In this document: positions 1 through 8,434 of the stretch, one piece after another | Numbering within the stretch: the first letter of the stretch is position 1 | Layout of the letters: each line of letters starts with the position of its first letter | Assembly (NCBI GenBank): GCA_963717085.1 | Contig: CAVQVM010000003.1 | Span: forward strand, 8,133 to 72,132 | Length of the DNA: 64,000 nt | Source: DASQUK01 sp963717085 | GTDB lineage: Bacteria; Actinomycetota; Acidimicrobiia; Acidimicrobiales; VFJN01 | Reading direction: 5' to 3' | Program-made: the position numbers and the translations under genes | Notes under the pieces: generated by a model | Database searches by the model: none | Told to the model about the DNA's origin: nothing | Seen by the model: only the letters and a program-made list of their open reading frames with translations

Positions 1-1
1 G

Positions 2-50
2 CCCGCTCGGGCTGTCGACGCTTTGTTTTCCGCTCCCACGGCCGCTCAGG
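2..50. repeat. Degenerate copy of the dispersed hairpin repeat
   Basis: This stretch downstream of hutH shares the framing words of the repeat seen at 35210-35310 and 51907-52000: a CCGCTCGGGCT word followed by TCGACGC, then TCCGCTC, then GGCCGCTCAGGC. The central hairpin present in the other copies is missing, leaving a few bases. It is cut by the window edge, so its full extent is unknown. Confidence 0.4.
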
Positions 51-84
51 CCGGGCTCGCTGTCTCGCCCTGCGGGACGCTCGC

Positions 85-1650
85 TCACGGCAGGGCCCCG
101 ATCACGTCCTCGGCGGCGCCGACGGCGGCGCCGCTGCGGATCAGCCGCTCGGCCGCCGCCAACTCGGGGGCCACGAACCGGTCCGGCCCCGGGCCGTCGA
201 CGTCGCGGCGCACCACGTCGACCACCGCGGCGGTCGCCGGCGCCGGCCGCAGTGGCCGGCGGAGGTCCAGCGCCCGGGCGGCCACTACCAGCTCCACGGC
301 GAGGATCTGGGCCAGGTTCGCGAGGCTCGTCCGCAGCTTGCGGGCGGCCGCCCATCCCATGGAGACGTGGTCCTCTTGCATGGCCGACGTGGGGATCGAA
401 TCGGTGCTCGCGGGTACGGCCAACCGCCTGCTCTCGGCGACGAGGGCGGCGGCGGTGTACTGGGCGAGCATCATCCCCGAGTCGACGCCGGGGTCGGCGG
501 CCAGGAACGGCGACAGGCCGTGCGAGCGTGCCGGGTCGAGCAACCGATCCAGCCGGCGCTCGGCCATCGCCCCGAGGTCGGCGGCGACGATGGCCAAGAA
601 ATCGCAGGCATGGGCGAGCGGCGCCCCATGGAAGTTGCCATTGGACTCGACCCGTCGGTCCGTGAGCACCACCGGATTGTCGATCACCGCCGCCAGCTCC
701 CGCTCGGCCACCGTCTCCACATGGGCCAGCGTGTCACGCGCCGCGCCCGCCACCTGGGGTGCGCAGCGCAGTGAATACGCGTCCTGAACCCGGGGATCAC
801 CGGTGCGATGGGAGGCCACGATCTCCGAGCGGGCCAGCAGCCGAGCCATGTTGGCGGCGCTGGTCGCCAGGCCGGGATGCGGCCGCAGGCCCGCCAGGTC
901 GGGCGCGAAGACCCGGTCGGTGCCGAGGGCGGCCTCGACGCTCATCGCCGCGGTGAGGTCGGCGGCGGGCAGCAGCCGCGCCAGGTCGTGGCAGGCGAGC
1001 ACCAGCATGCCCAGCATCCCGTCGGTGCCGTTGACCAGGGCGAGTCCCTCCTTGGCGACGAGCTCGACCGGCTCCAGCCCGGCGTCGGCAAGCGCCCGGG
1101 CCGCGGGCACGGACGCGCCGGCCCCGTCGGCCGGCACCCGACCCGCCACCCGCACGTCGCCCTCGCCCATGAGCACCAGGGCCACGTGGGCCAGCGGCGC
1201 GAGGTCACCGCTGCAGCCGAGCGACCCGTGCTCGGGCACCACCGGCGTGACCCCGTGGTTCAGCAGGGCCACCAGCAGGTCGACCACGGCGGGACGGACG
1301 CCGGACAGACCCTGCGCCAGCGTCCGGGTGCGCAGCAGCATCATCGCCCGCACCACCTCGTCCTCGACCGGCCGGCCGAGTCCGGCGGCGTGCGAGCGGA
1401 TCAGCGACCGCTGCAGCGCGGCGCGCCGCTCCACCGGGATGTGGCGGACGGCGAGAGCACCGAACCCGGTCGACAAGCCGTACACCGGGGTCTCCTGCGC
1501 GACGAGCTCGTCGACCGTGGCGCGCGCCCGGGCGATCGCCGTGCGGCACTCGTCGTCCAACGCCACCCGGGCACCGCTGCGGGCGACGGCCACGACCTCG
1601 GCGGCGGTGAGCGGCGACGAACCGACGGCAACGACCTCATGCGTGTCCAC
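85..1650 (-). CDS. hutH: Histidine ammonia-lyase
   Basis: Deaminates L-histidine to urocanate, the first step of histidine catabolism, in the cytoplasm. The 521-residue product matches the usual length of about 510. The prosthetic MIO region reads GSLGCSGDLAPLAH, with Cys-Ser-Gly where most homologues have Ala-Ser-Gly; the Ser and Gly needed for ring formation are kept. Other family segments visible are YGLSTGFGAL near the N-terminus, NGTDGM, and SMGWAAARKLR near the C-terminus. The start chosen is GTG at 1650. A longer open frame to 1707 begins inside the tRNA-Tyr fragment and is an artefact. No other hut genes are visible. The gene lies just outside the integrated element, so it marks the original chromosomal neighbour of the tRNA. 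Confidence 0.93.
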   Translation of the reverse strand: MDTHEVVAVGSSPLTAAEVVAVARSGARVALDDECRTAIARARATVDELVAQETPVYGLSTGFGALAVRHIPVERRAALQRSLIRSHAAGLGRPVEDEVVRAMMLLRTRTLAQGLSGVRPAVVDLLVALLNHGVTPVVPEHGSLGCSGDLAPLAHVALVLMGEGDVRVAGRVPADGAGASVPAARALADAGLEPVELVAKEGLALVNGTDGMLGMLVLACHDLARLLPAADLTAAMSVEAALGTDRVFAPDLAGLRPHPGLATSAANMARLLARSEIVASHRTGDPRVQDAYSLRCAPQVAGAARDTLAHVETVAERELAAVIDNPVVLTDRRVESNGNFHGAPLAHACDFLAIVAADLGAMAERRLDRLLDPARSHGLSPFLAADPGVDSGMMLAQYTAAALVAESRRLAVPASTDSIPTSAMQEDHVSMGWAAARKLRTSLANLAQILAVELVVAARALDLRRPLRPAPATAAVVDVVRRDVDGPGPDRFVAPELAAAERLIRSGAAVGAAEDVIGALP

Positions 1651-1672
1651 GGCGCCGACGGTACGACGTGAT

Positions 1673-1730
1673 TGTGGGCCGGGGTGGATTTGAACCACCG
1701 AAGGCATGCGCCGGCAGATTTACAGTCTGC
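1673..1730. repeat. Left attachment repeat (tRNA-Tyr 3' fragment)
   Basis: A 58-bp sequence identical to 14937-14994. It corresponds, on the minus strand, to the tRNA-Tyr anticodon stem-loop through the 3' end. Sequence identity stops at the anticodon stem: CCAAAG follows here, TCCCTT in the intact gene. This is the expected outcome when an element carrying a tRNA 3' end integrates and displaces the original end. Confidence 0.9.
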
Positions 1731-1737
1731 CCAAAGC

Positions 1738-2171
1738 GCTGCTTGCTCATGCTGCGCTGTGCTGAATGGGCACCTGACCTGGGCCTTTGCGGATGCTGCC
1801 GTCCGTCGGTAACCGACACGTGTTGCGACGTTGCGGACCGTTGGTTTGCAAAGCGTTTGCACGTGGAGACTCGCCAGCCTCGGCGAGGCCTTCTCGGCAT
1901 GACGAGCGTGTCAAGAGCGTGCGCCCGCCGAGCGGAGATCGATCACGTTGCGACGAACCGGAGTACTCACTGGGCGGCCTCTGGTTCCGTGGTCATGTTC
2001 TTGACGCCATCGAGCTCCTAAACGATCAACAGCATCCGGATCACAGCTCTGATGAGGAGTTTGATCCCAGTCGGGAATCGCCGTGCCGATCTGCAGCGGG
2101 GAGGTGTCACCCGGAACGAAGGCAGACCCAGAGCGCGAACATCGCAAGTGCGTAACCGGAAGGGCGAAGCA
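1738..2171. other. No recognisable gene
   Basis: About 430 bp between the left attachment repeat and the first cargo gene. Short open frames exist on both strands but none shows a recognisable domain or convincing start. Composition is noticeably less GC-rich than the chromosome outside the element. Confidence 0.5.
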
Positions 2172-3437
2172 ATGGAGCGAGGGGTGGCTGCCATCACGCT
2201 GGTGACGATGGGGTCGTGGGGTGACCTGTTCCCGTTCGTGGGGCTCGGTCGGGCCCTCGGGGCCCGTGGGCACGAGGTGCGGTTGGCGGCCTCACCGGCG
2301 TGGGAGGACGTCTTTACCGGAGCGGGCGTGCAGTTTGTGGGCGTTGGCCGGCGGTTGGGCTTCGAGGAGCTTCGCCGCCATCCGGAGATCTTTCAGCGGG
2401 TGCCTCTCGGTTTGCGCCACGCGCTGAGCCGGTTGGTGTTCGACCAGATCGACGAGCTCACCAGCGACTTGCGCGACGCCATGACCGGTGCCGATCTGGT
2501 GGTCACCCACCCAGCCCATGTCGCGGCCCACAACGTGGCCGAACACCTCGGGGTGCGCCGGCTGGTGGCGACAGTGTTCCCCGGCATGATCCCGAGCGCG
2601 AGAACCGTGCCGGGCGGCACGCGGGTGGGCCCTTGGTCGGGACGGGCGGGTCGGGTCGCGAACCGCCTGGCGTGGCGAAGCGCCCGGTTGGGGACCGCTG
2701 TGTTGTTCGATGGACCGATCAACGGCCACCGCCGCCAGCTCGGCCTCCCCGTGCTGCGGGCGGCGCTGCTGGAGCTGTCCCGACAGGCCGAGGGGATCGT
2801 GGTCATGGCGTCCCCTCAGGTGATCGAAGCGCCACCGGATTGGCCCAGCTCGGTGTCGGTGACGTCGTTCGTTGCCTGGGATGGAGCCGCCGAGGATCCG
2901 CTCGATGAGACGACTCGGGTGTTTCTCGACGGCGGTGCCGCACCGGTGCTGGTGACGTTGGGGTCCAATGGCGCCATCGTTGCCGGCGACTTCTTCGAGG
3001 AGGCGACCCGGCTGGTTCTCGACCGAGGCGCCCGGGCGCTGGTCGTGACCGGCCCGGGCGGGCGACCGGACGTCGTGACAGGCCTGGATGGTGTGCACGT
3101 CACGGACTACGTGGCGTTCAGCAAGGTCATGGACCGCTGCCGCGCCGCAGTCCACCACGCGGGTGTCGGCACGACCGTCGCTGCCATCAGAGCCGGCCTC
3201 CCTCAGGTCGTCGTCCCCAAGGGATTCGACCAACCGGACACCGCCGCGCGCGTCGAAGCGCTGGGGATTGGCGTGGTCGTCCCCTGGCGCAAGCGCCACC
3301 ATGGGCTGGGACCCGCGCTGAGCCGGGTCCTGTCTGAAACCTCGTTCAGTCAACGGGCGGCGGCTCTCAGCGCCTGCGTCCGCGACGAGGACGGCGCCGC
3401 CCTGTCGGCGGACATCATCGAGAGCCACCTGCCCTGA
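2172..3437 (+). CDS. GT1-family (UGT/MGT-like) glycosyltransferase
   Basis: A 421-residue GT-B fold glycosyltransferase. The N-terminal part has the acceptor-side signature (TMGSWGDLFPFVGLGRAL, then GHEV) typical of YjiC-like and macrolide/sterol glycosyltransferases. The C-terminal donor-binding part contains VTLGSNG and HHAGVGTTVAAIRAGLPQVV, the HxGxGT nucleotide-sugar loop, followed by a DQP motif. It would transfer a sugar from an activated nucleotide to a small lipophilic acceptor in the cytoplasm; the acceptor cannot be told from sequence. The ATG at 2172 is preceded by a purine-rich stretch and starts the domain cleanly, so the upstream 40 codons of open frame are not used. The frame is intact, unlike several of its neighbours in the element. 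Confidence 0.85.
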   Translation: MERGVAAITLVTMGSWGDLFPFVGLGRALGARGHEVRLAASPAWEDVFTGAGVQFVGVGRRLGFEELRRHPEIFQRVPLGLRHALSRLVFDQIDELTSDLRDAMTGADLVVTHPAHVAAHNVAEHLGVRRLVATVFPGMIPSARTVPGGTRVGPWSGRAGRVANRLAWRSARLGTAVLFDGPINGHRRQLGLPVLRAALLELSRQAEGIVVMASPQVIEAPPDWPSSVSVTSFVAWDGAAEDPLDETTRVFLDGGAAPVLVTLGSNGAIVAGDFFEEATRLVLDRGARALVVTGPGGRPDVVTGLDGVHVTDYVAFSKVMDRCRAAVHHAGVGTTVAAIRAGLPQVVVPKGFDQPDTAARVEALGIGVVVPWRKRHHGLGPALSRVLSETSFSQRAAALSACVRDEDGAALSADIIESHLP

Positions 3438-3580
3438 GGGTCGCACGGGATCACCCGCAAGGGGCAGACCGCAGTCCCGGCGTTCGGTGCGACCACATGG
3501 CTCGCTGTGCCGCGTGTTCTGGGACACTGTTTCGGTTCAGTGCGCCTCGAACAGATCGCCGGGTCGGTCGCGGTCGGCAG

Positions 3581-4279
3581 CTACGTCTTGTGCGCTTCGA
3601 CGGCGACGTTGAGCGGGAAACGGGGATCGTTCAGGTCAAGTACTGCGTTCGGAACGTCTTCGACGACCTCGCCGAGGAGAAACCCGATACAGGAGCGGAG
3701 ATTGCCCTTGGCATGGACCGTGAAGCCGCCATCCCAGTGGCGGGAGAACAGCTCGGCGATGCCCGCTGGGGTAAAGCGCCAGTAGTCGGCGTCAGGGTAG
3801 GTCGGGCTCACGCGGCTCACCGACGGCGCGGTGACGAGCAGCACACCTGACTGACCCAGCGCCTGGTGGCAGTTCTCGAGGCAAAGCCCGGGTTGCCGCA
3901 GGAGGTGAAGGGTCTGGGTCAGGATGATGCAGTCGTAGGCCTCATGCGGCAGTGACCCTGGTTGCTCGAGGTCAGCGATAAGCGTCGCCCGCGGGTTCGA
4001 TCGGTTGAGGTCGACGACGGTGCGCTTCGAGACGCGATCGGCTCCGAACGTCGTCGTGTAGGCGTCGCTCTCGACTTCGAGCACCGATCCACGAATCAAC
4101 CTCTCGCGTTCAGCGAGGAACGCCTCGATGCACCGACGGTCGAGAGGCGTGCCCCGATCGAGGCCGTAGCGATCGCTGAGCGGCTCGATGGGAAGGTCGG
4201 CCAAGGCGCTCACTGCGCCAGTCTCGCTCCACGCGACTCGGCCTGGGCGACCAGCGGTCGCCGCGTCCACAGCGGCCAT
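3581..4279 (-). CDS. Class I SAM-dependent methyltransferase
   Basis: The 232-residue product begins with the segment PLSDRYGLDRGTPLDRRCIE, which precedes the fold in a family of sugar- or natural-product-associated methyltransferases. It then runs through a SAM-binding region (VLEVESDAYT, where the usual glycine-rich loop is replaced by a divergent sequence), VVDLNR, and the post-motif YDCIILTQTLHLL with LLVTAPSVS. ATG at 4279 begins just before the conserved N-terminal segment; the open frame continues to 4690 but that extension is low-complexity. The divergent motif I makes activity less certain. It converges with the glycosyltransferase at 2172-3437, separated by about 140 bp. Confidence 0.7.
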   Translation of the reverse strand: MAAVDAATAGRPGRVAWSETGAVSALADLPIEPLSDRYGLDRGTPLDRRCIEAFLAERERLIRGSVLEVESDAYTTTFGADRVSKRTVVDLNRSNPRATLIADLEQPGSLPHEAYDCIILTQTLHLLRQPGLCLENCHQALGQSGVLLVTAPSVSRVSPTYPDADYWRFTPAGIAELFSRHWDGGFTVHAKGNLRSCIGFLLGEVVEDVPNAVLDLNDPRFPLNVAVEAHKT

Positions 4280-4892
4280 GAACGGCGTGAGCCGTACCGA
4301 ACGACGGTCCACGCCGCGGGTCAGCGGATACGGACTGGCCCAGAACGCGGAGCACACCTCGTTGGCTCGCCCTCGCCGGAGGCGCCTGCCTGGCGCGGAT
4401 CGCGGCCATCGCTCAACCGGCGATCGGTGGCACGCCTCCACGCTGCGCTTGGTGAGCGATATGGGGCACCCGGTAAGGGCCGAACTGCAGCGCGTCTCAC
4501 CGCCTGAACGCCGCGTTATCGCCCGCGTATTCTCGGCCGTTCGCGGCATCCTCGACCGGCACATCGAGGATACGGTCGACGGCCTGCTGCTGCGTGCTAT
4601 CAGACGCGCGTTGTCGGCAACGAGTACAAGTCTCGGGTCTCGTCTCGGCGTCCGACTCCGGCACTTCGATTGCCCGCTCGAGAGCCCCATCCCTGAGTTC
4701 CGGATGCGCGGTAGCGGACGCAGGCGCCATAGTCGTGGCGGGCCGCGCCTGAAAGTCCGGCGCGTTGACGCCGGTTCCCTCTTGCAGGCAGGCGCGGTGC
4801 AGGAACTCCTCGGCCGGCGCCTTCATCGCCCTCGTGCGGGGAGGTGTGGAAGGTTGCCGGCTTGCCGTGTTCGTGCGACATCCCAACTCGTT
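4280..4892. other. No recognisable gene
   Basis: About 610 bp between the methyltransferase start and the 3' end of the NTF2-like pseudogene. Several overlapping open frames of 90-130 codons exist but their translations are Arg/Ser/Thr-rich and show no domain; I see no supported gene. Confidence 0.5.
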
Positions 4893-5269
4893 TCACTCGC
4901 GCTCGGTCCATTGCCAGAGCGCATTGACGATCTTCCAGCCGTCGCGCGTCGCGCGAGCTGGAGGTATTCCCTGTAGACGGCCGACCGAACGGTGACGTTC
5001 GCGACCGCTCCGTAGACGTCCTCGACGTCGACTTCGATGCGCCGGTCCGGCACGTCGCGCGTCGTCCCGATGCCCCGCGCCGTCGCGTCGATCATCTCAG
5101 GCGCGGTCAGGTGCTCGACCTGCTGACCGTCATCGGCGAGTGAGCGTTTCGCCAACGACGGGTGGAGTGCGCGCTCCATCCGAGTGACGTCGCCCTCGAA
5201 CCATCCTTGGAAGTAGTCGAGAACCGTCTCGACGATTGCCGCTCGGTCAGTCGTGGGCGTAACGGTCAT
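4893..5269 (-). pseudogene. NTF2-like (SnoaL/lumazine-binding-like) protein, frameshifted near its 3' end
   Basis: The first 100 or so residues read as a compact NTF2-like fold protein: MTVTPTTDRAAIVETVLDYF, then RMERALHPSLAKRSL and VYREYLQLAR. After this the frame loses homology, while the expected ending DGWKIVNALWQWTERE plus a TGA stop lies in a different frame ending at 4893. The break falls around 4945-4958 in a GCGC-rich stretch. The ATG at 5269 overlaps the TGA of the upstream gene (ATGA), showing it was the last gene of the TetR-led operon. The family covers small cyclases, isomerases and ligand-binding proteins; no specific role can be given. Confidence 0.7.
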
Positions 5270-7428
5270 CGTGATCGCCTGTGTCCTTTGCCTTCTTTGA
5301 GGAGCGGCGCGATCAGTGCGGCCGCGCGCGCGGCGCCGTCGGACTCGACAGGGCGGTAGTCGACCTTCGTCCCGATCGTCTCGGCGATTGCGGCGGCGAT
5401 CTCGCCCGGGCCGTCGGACTCGAAGTCCATGCAGCGCCCGGCGCCGTAGCGGCCGAGCCGGTGGCGGACGTGGAGGTTCTGCTCGAAGTGGTGGCGGAGC
5501 GGGAAGTAGAGGAACGGGCGCCGGTTGGCGGTCAGCTCCATCGACGTTGTCAGGCCGCCCTGGACGACGGCGAGGTCGCAGGCCGCCAGGTTGCGGTAGA
5601 GCTGGTGGACGTAGGCGCGCACCTCGAGGCCGTCGTGCGCCGGCAGGGTCGCGGGGTCGATCCGCGGGCCGGCGACGACGATCATCCGCAGCGCCGGTAC
5701 GCGCTCCTTCGCCTCCGGGAACGCGGCGATCACTCGGCGCAGCAGGTCGCCGCCGACGCCCGAGCCGCCGACGGTGACGATGCAGACCTGCTCGTCGGCG
5801 GCGTAGCCGAGCTCGTGCCGGAGCGCGGCGCGATCGGCAAAGTCGGCGGGATCGAAGCCTGTGACGTAGCCCGCGAACGAGTAGTGCTCCTCGGTCCACT
5901 CGCGGATCCACGGCAGGTGGGACGCGAACCGCTCCGGCACGATGTCCTCGGGTTTGCCGACGAACACCGCCTGATCGCGCACGCTCGGGAAGCGCGCGAT
6001 GTGCTCGATCATCTCCTCGTTGTAGTCACCGGTGAGGAACGCCTCGTGGTCGCCGCCGTCCGGCATCGGCAGCCAGCCGACGAAGTCGGTCAGCCAGACG
6101 TAGGGCGTGTGCTTCTGCTCCGGGTTCTCGTGCAGGTAGTAGTCGAGCTCCCAGGCCTCGTCGCCGATCCACAGGTCGTACTGCTCCTCGCGGACGAGGT
6201 CGTGGAAGACCATGAAGTTGGCGAGCAGGATCTCGTCCATGCGCCGGATCGCCTGGAAGCAGTGCAGGTCGTGCTCGGCTGACTCGCTCTCGACGTGTCG
6301 CGACTCGTTGGCGAGGAACGTGCTCGCCGGATGGATCCGCTCGCCCCGCGCCTCCAGCACCGACGTGACGGGATGCTGGGCGAGCCAGTCGATCTCCAGG
6401 TCGGGGTGCAGCTTGCGCAGCTCGTCAGCGATCGCCGCGTCGCGCTGGGCGTGGCCGAGCCCGATCGGCGAGGAGATGAACAGCGCGCGCTTGCGGCGGG
6501 ACTTGCCGCGCACCCAGCGGCGCGGCGGCGGCGCGGGGCGATGAAGTCGCGCAGCAGCAGGTTGACCTTGACCGGGTCGCGTGCGTGCGGCAGGTGGCCG
6601 CAGCTCTCGAGGGTCACGAGCTCGCCGCCGGTCGCCTCCGCGAGCGCGGCGCCCTGCGCGTGCGGCCGAATGGCGTCGGCGTCGCCGTGGATGATGAGCA
6701 CCGGGCAGCGCACACGCGCGCACCGCTCGGCGAACGGGATGCCGCTCGGCAGCTCCATCCCGCGGTCCGTAGCGACGAGCGTCTCAGGCGTCGTCTCGAG
6801 CCCCCAGCCCACGCAGTCCTCGATCTGCTTCGTGGAGTGCGGCTCCGTGAAGCACTTCGAGAAGAAGAATTCGAGGAAGCCGCGGTAATCGCGCAGCCAG
6901 TAGTGGATGTTGTACTTGGCCCACTCCTCCTCGGTGTCGAGCGGTTCATCGAACGAGAAGACGCGGCGCTCGGGAAGCGGCGGGGCGAGCGGAACGGCCG
7001 GGCCGATAAACGCTGCACCGGCGACGCGCTCGGGGTGCTCGTCCGCGAGCTGCACGCCCCACATCGCGCCGCACGAGACGCCGACCAAGACGGCGCGCTC
7101 TGTCTCCGTCGCGTCGAGCACGGCAAGCGCGTCGAGCGGCGAACTCGCGCGCGTCGTACGCTTCCGCCCCGGCCGGTCGGTCGGACCGCCCGCTGCCGCG
7201 CCCGTCGAACGTCACGACCCGACAGTGGCGCGCCAGGTAGGGGATCTGCATCATCCAGTGGCGCGAGTAGATGATCGACCAGGCCGGCAGGAGCAAGACG
7301 GTCGCCTCCCCCTCCCCGTAGACCTCGTAGAAGATCCGGACGCCGTCGCGCTCGACGTAACCCTCCTCATCCGGGAAGCGCGCCCGTGTCTGCTCCTGCG
7401 CCGTCAGGCGTTCCGGCGCAATGGTCAT
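5266..7428 (-). pseudogene. Alpha/beta-hydrolase plus GT28-like glycosyltransferase, split over three frames
   Basis: The 5' part (ATG 7428, MTIAPERLTAQEQTRARFPD) is the start of an alpha/beta-hydrolase. At about 7137 the coding frame changes. The second segment holds the nucleophile elbow GVSCGAMWG, the acid loop HGDADAIRP and the catalytic His in SCGHLPHA, so the triad is complete across the break. Near 6518-6540, in a CCG-rich run, the frame changes again into a 410-residue MurG-like glycosyltransferase beginning SSPIGLGHAQRD, with donor-site VTVGGSGVGGDLL and VVQGGLTTSMEL. I recall related proteins in which the two domains are one polypeptide, so this was probably a fused gene. Start and stop overlap its neighbours by 4 bp on both sides. 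Confidence 0.75.
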
Positions 7429-8006
7429 CGCGACCTCCTCTCGAGCCAGGCGTCGATCCACTCGAGGAGCTCCTCGTGCCCCTCGGTGACCCCGGAGAGA
7501 CGTTCGAGCATGATGCCCTCGTTGAACGTGATGACCAGCGAGACGAGCACCTCGAGCGGCATCTCGATTCCGTACTGCTCGCGCGGCTCGGCGAACGCCT
7601 CCATCAGAACCGCCCGCCACTCGGCGTTCACCTGGTCGACGCGCTCGTGCAGCTCGGGCCGGTTCCAAGCGAGTGCCTGGAGCTCGAGCCAGACCTTCTC
7701 GTACGCGACGTCGTCGCTGATGAGGTAGCGCATCGCCGTCCGCCACTTCTCGATGAAGGGCACGTCGGCGGCGTACATCTCGCGCTGGCGCGCGATCTGG
7801 CGCTCGGTGAAGCGCTCGAGCACGCGCACGAACAGCTGCTCGACCGAGCCGAAGTAGTAGTGGACGAGGCCGTGGTTGGCCCCGGCCTCCTCCGCCACCC
7901 GGCGCGTCGTGATCCCAGCTGCACCCACATCGAGGAGCAGCCGCTCGGCGGCGTCGAGGAGCGCCTGCTCCGTTTCGTGTCCGGGGCGAACAGCGATCTT
8001 GTTCAT
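7425..8006 (-). CDS. TetR/AcrR-family regulator
   Basis: A 193-residue protein with an N-terminal TetR helix-turn-helix (ALLDAAERLLLDVGAAGITT, then RRVAEEAGANHGLVHYYFGS) and a C-terminal ligand-binding helical domain. It is the first gene of an operon: its TGA overlaps the ATG of the hydrolase/glycosyltransferase gene. It probably controls that operon and itself. The start codon lies within a pair of 11-bp direct repeats that are a natural operator candidate. The frame is intact. Confidence 0.88.
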   Translation of the reverse strand: MNKIAVRPGHETEQALLDAAERLLLDVGAAGITTRRVAEEAGANHGLVHYYFGSVEQLFVRVLERFTERQIARQREMYAADVPFIEKWRTAMRYLISDDVAYEKVWLELQALAWNRPELHERVDQVNAEWRAVLMEAFAEPREQYGIEMPLEVLVSLVITFNEGIMLERLSGVTEGHEELLEWIDAWLERRSR

Positions 8007-8027
8007 TTGACTAATACATTTGACTAA
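8004..8027 (-). promoter_or_regulatory. Candidate TetR operator: tandem 11-bp repeats over the start codon
   Basis: Two exact copies of CATTTGACTAA (8004-8014 and 8017-8027) separated by 2 bp, so a 13-bp period, overlapping the regulator's ATG. The site is A+T-rich in a GC-rich setting. Overlap with the start codon suggests autoregulation; binding is inferred only. Confidence 0.5.
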
Positions 8028-8084
8028 ATCAACGCTGCGTTGTCAAGGCTCTGAGGTCTCGCCTGCGCACCACCTGCCTCTCGC

Positions 8085-8245
8085 CTAGCTCGAAGAGTTC
8101 GCCGCTTGCATCGGCAGCTCGGCGCGCACGGTGGTGCCGAGGCCTTGCTCGCTCGAGACGCGCAGACGGCCTCCGAGCGCCTCGACCCGGTCGCTCAGCC
8201 CTCGGAGCCCGATTCCTTGCCGGCGTCTGCCGCCAACGCCTTCGT
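8085..8245 (-). pseudogene. Sensor histidine kinase C-terminal remnant
   Basis: The last 50 or so codons read GIGLRGLSDRVEALGGRLRV, then SEQGLGTTVRAELP, the G-box end of a NarL-group HATPase domain. Just upstream a frame change splits the expected GVGG-ADAGKG segment over two frames. No dimerisation or sensor domains are present, so this is a fragment. Confidence 0.6.
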
Positions 8246-8434
8246 CAGAGCGCCCCTGAGCCTTCCGTCGGCACCTCCACGGTGGAGTCGAAACCCGCCG
8301 GATCGACTGGGCCGACGAAGAGCTGGACTGTCCCCGAATGCGCGCGAATACCGGCCTGGGGCATCGCCCCAATGTGCGGTAGGGGCGTAGCGGTGCATTC
8401 CGGTTGCGGAGGGTGGAATCGTTGGGCGGTGGTC

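Noticed and set aside
1650..1707. Longer HutH start giving MPSVVQIHPGPQSRR
   Set aside because: This peptide is the antisense translation of the tRNA-Tyr 3' region; the same peptide begins another open frame at the intact tRNA. The GTG at 1650 is the real start.
4497..4911. Two open frames of 103-129 codons upstream of the methyltransferase
   Set aside because: Thr/Arg/Ala-rich translations with no domain, overlapping each other in different frames and a degraded operon end.
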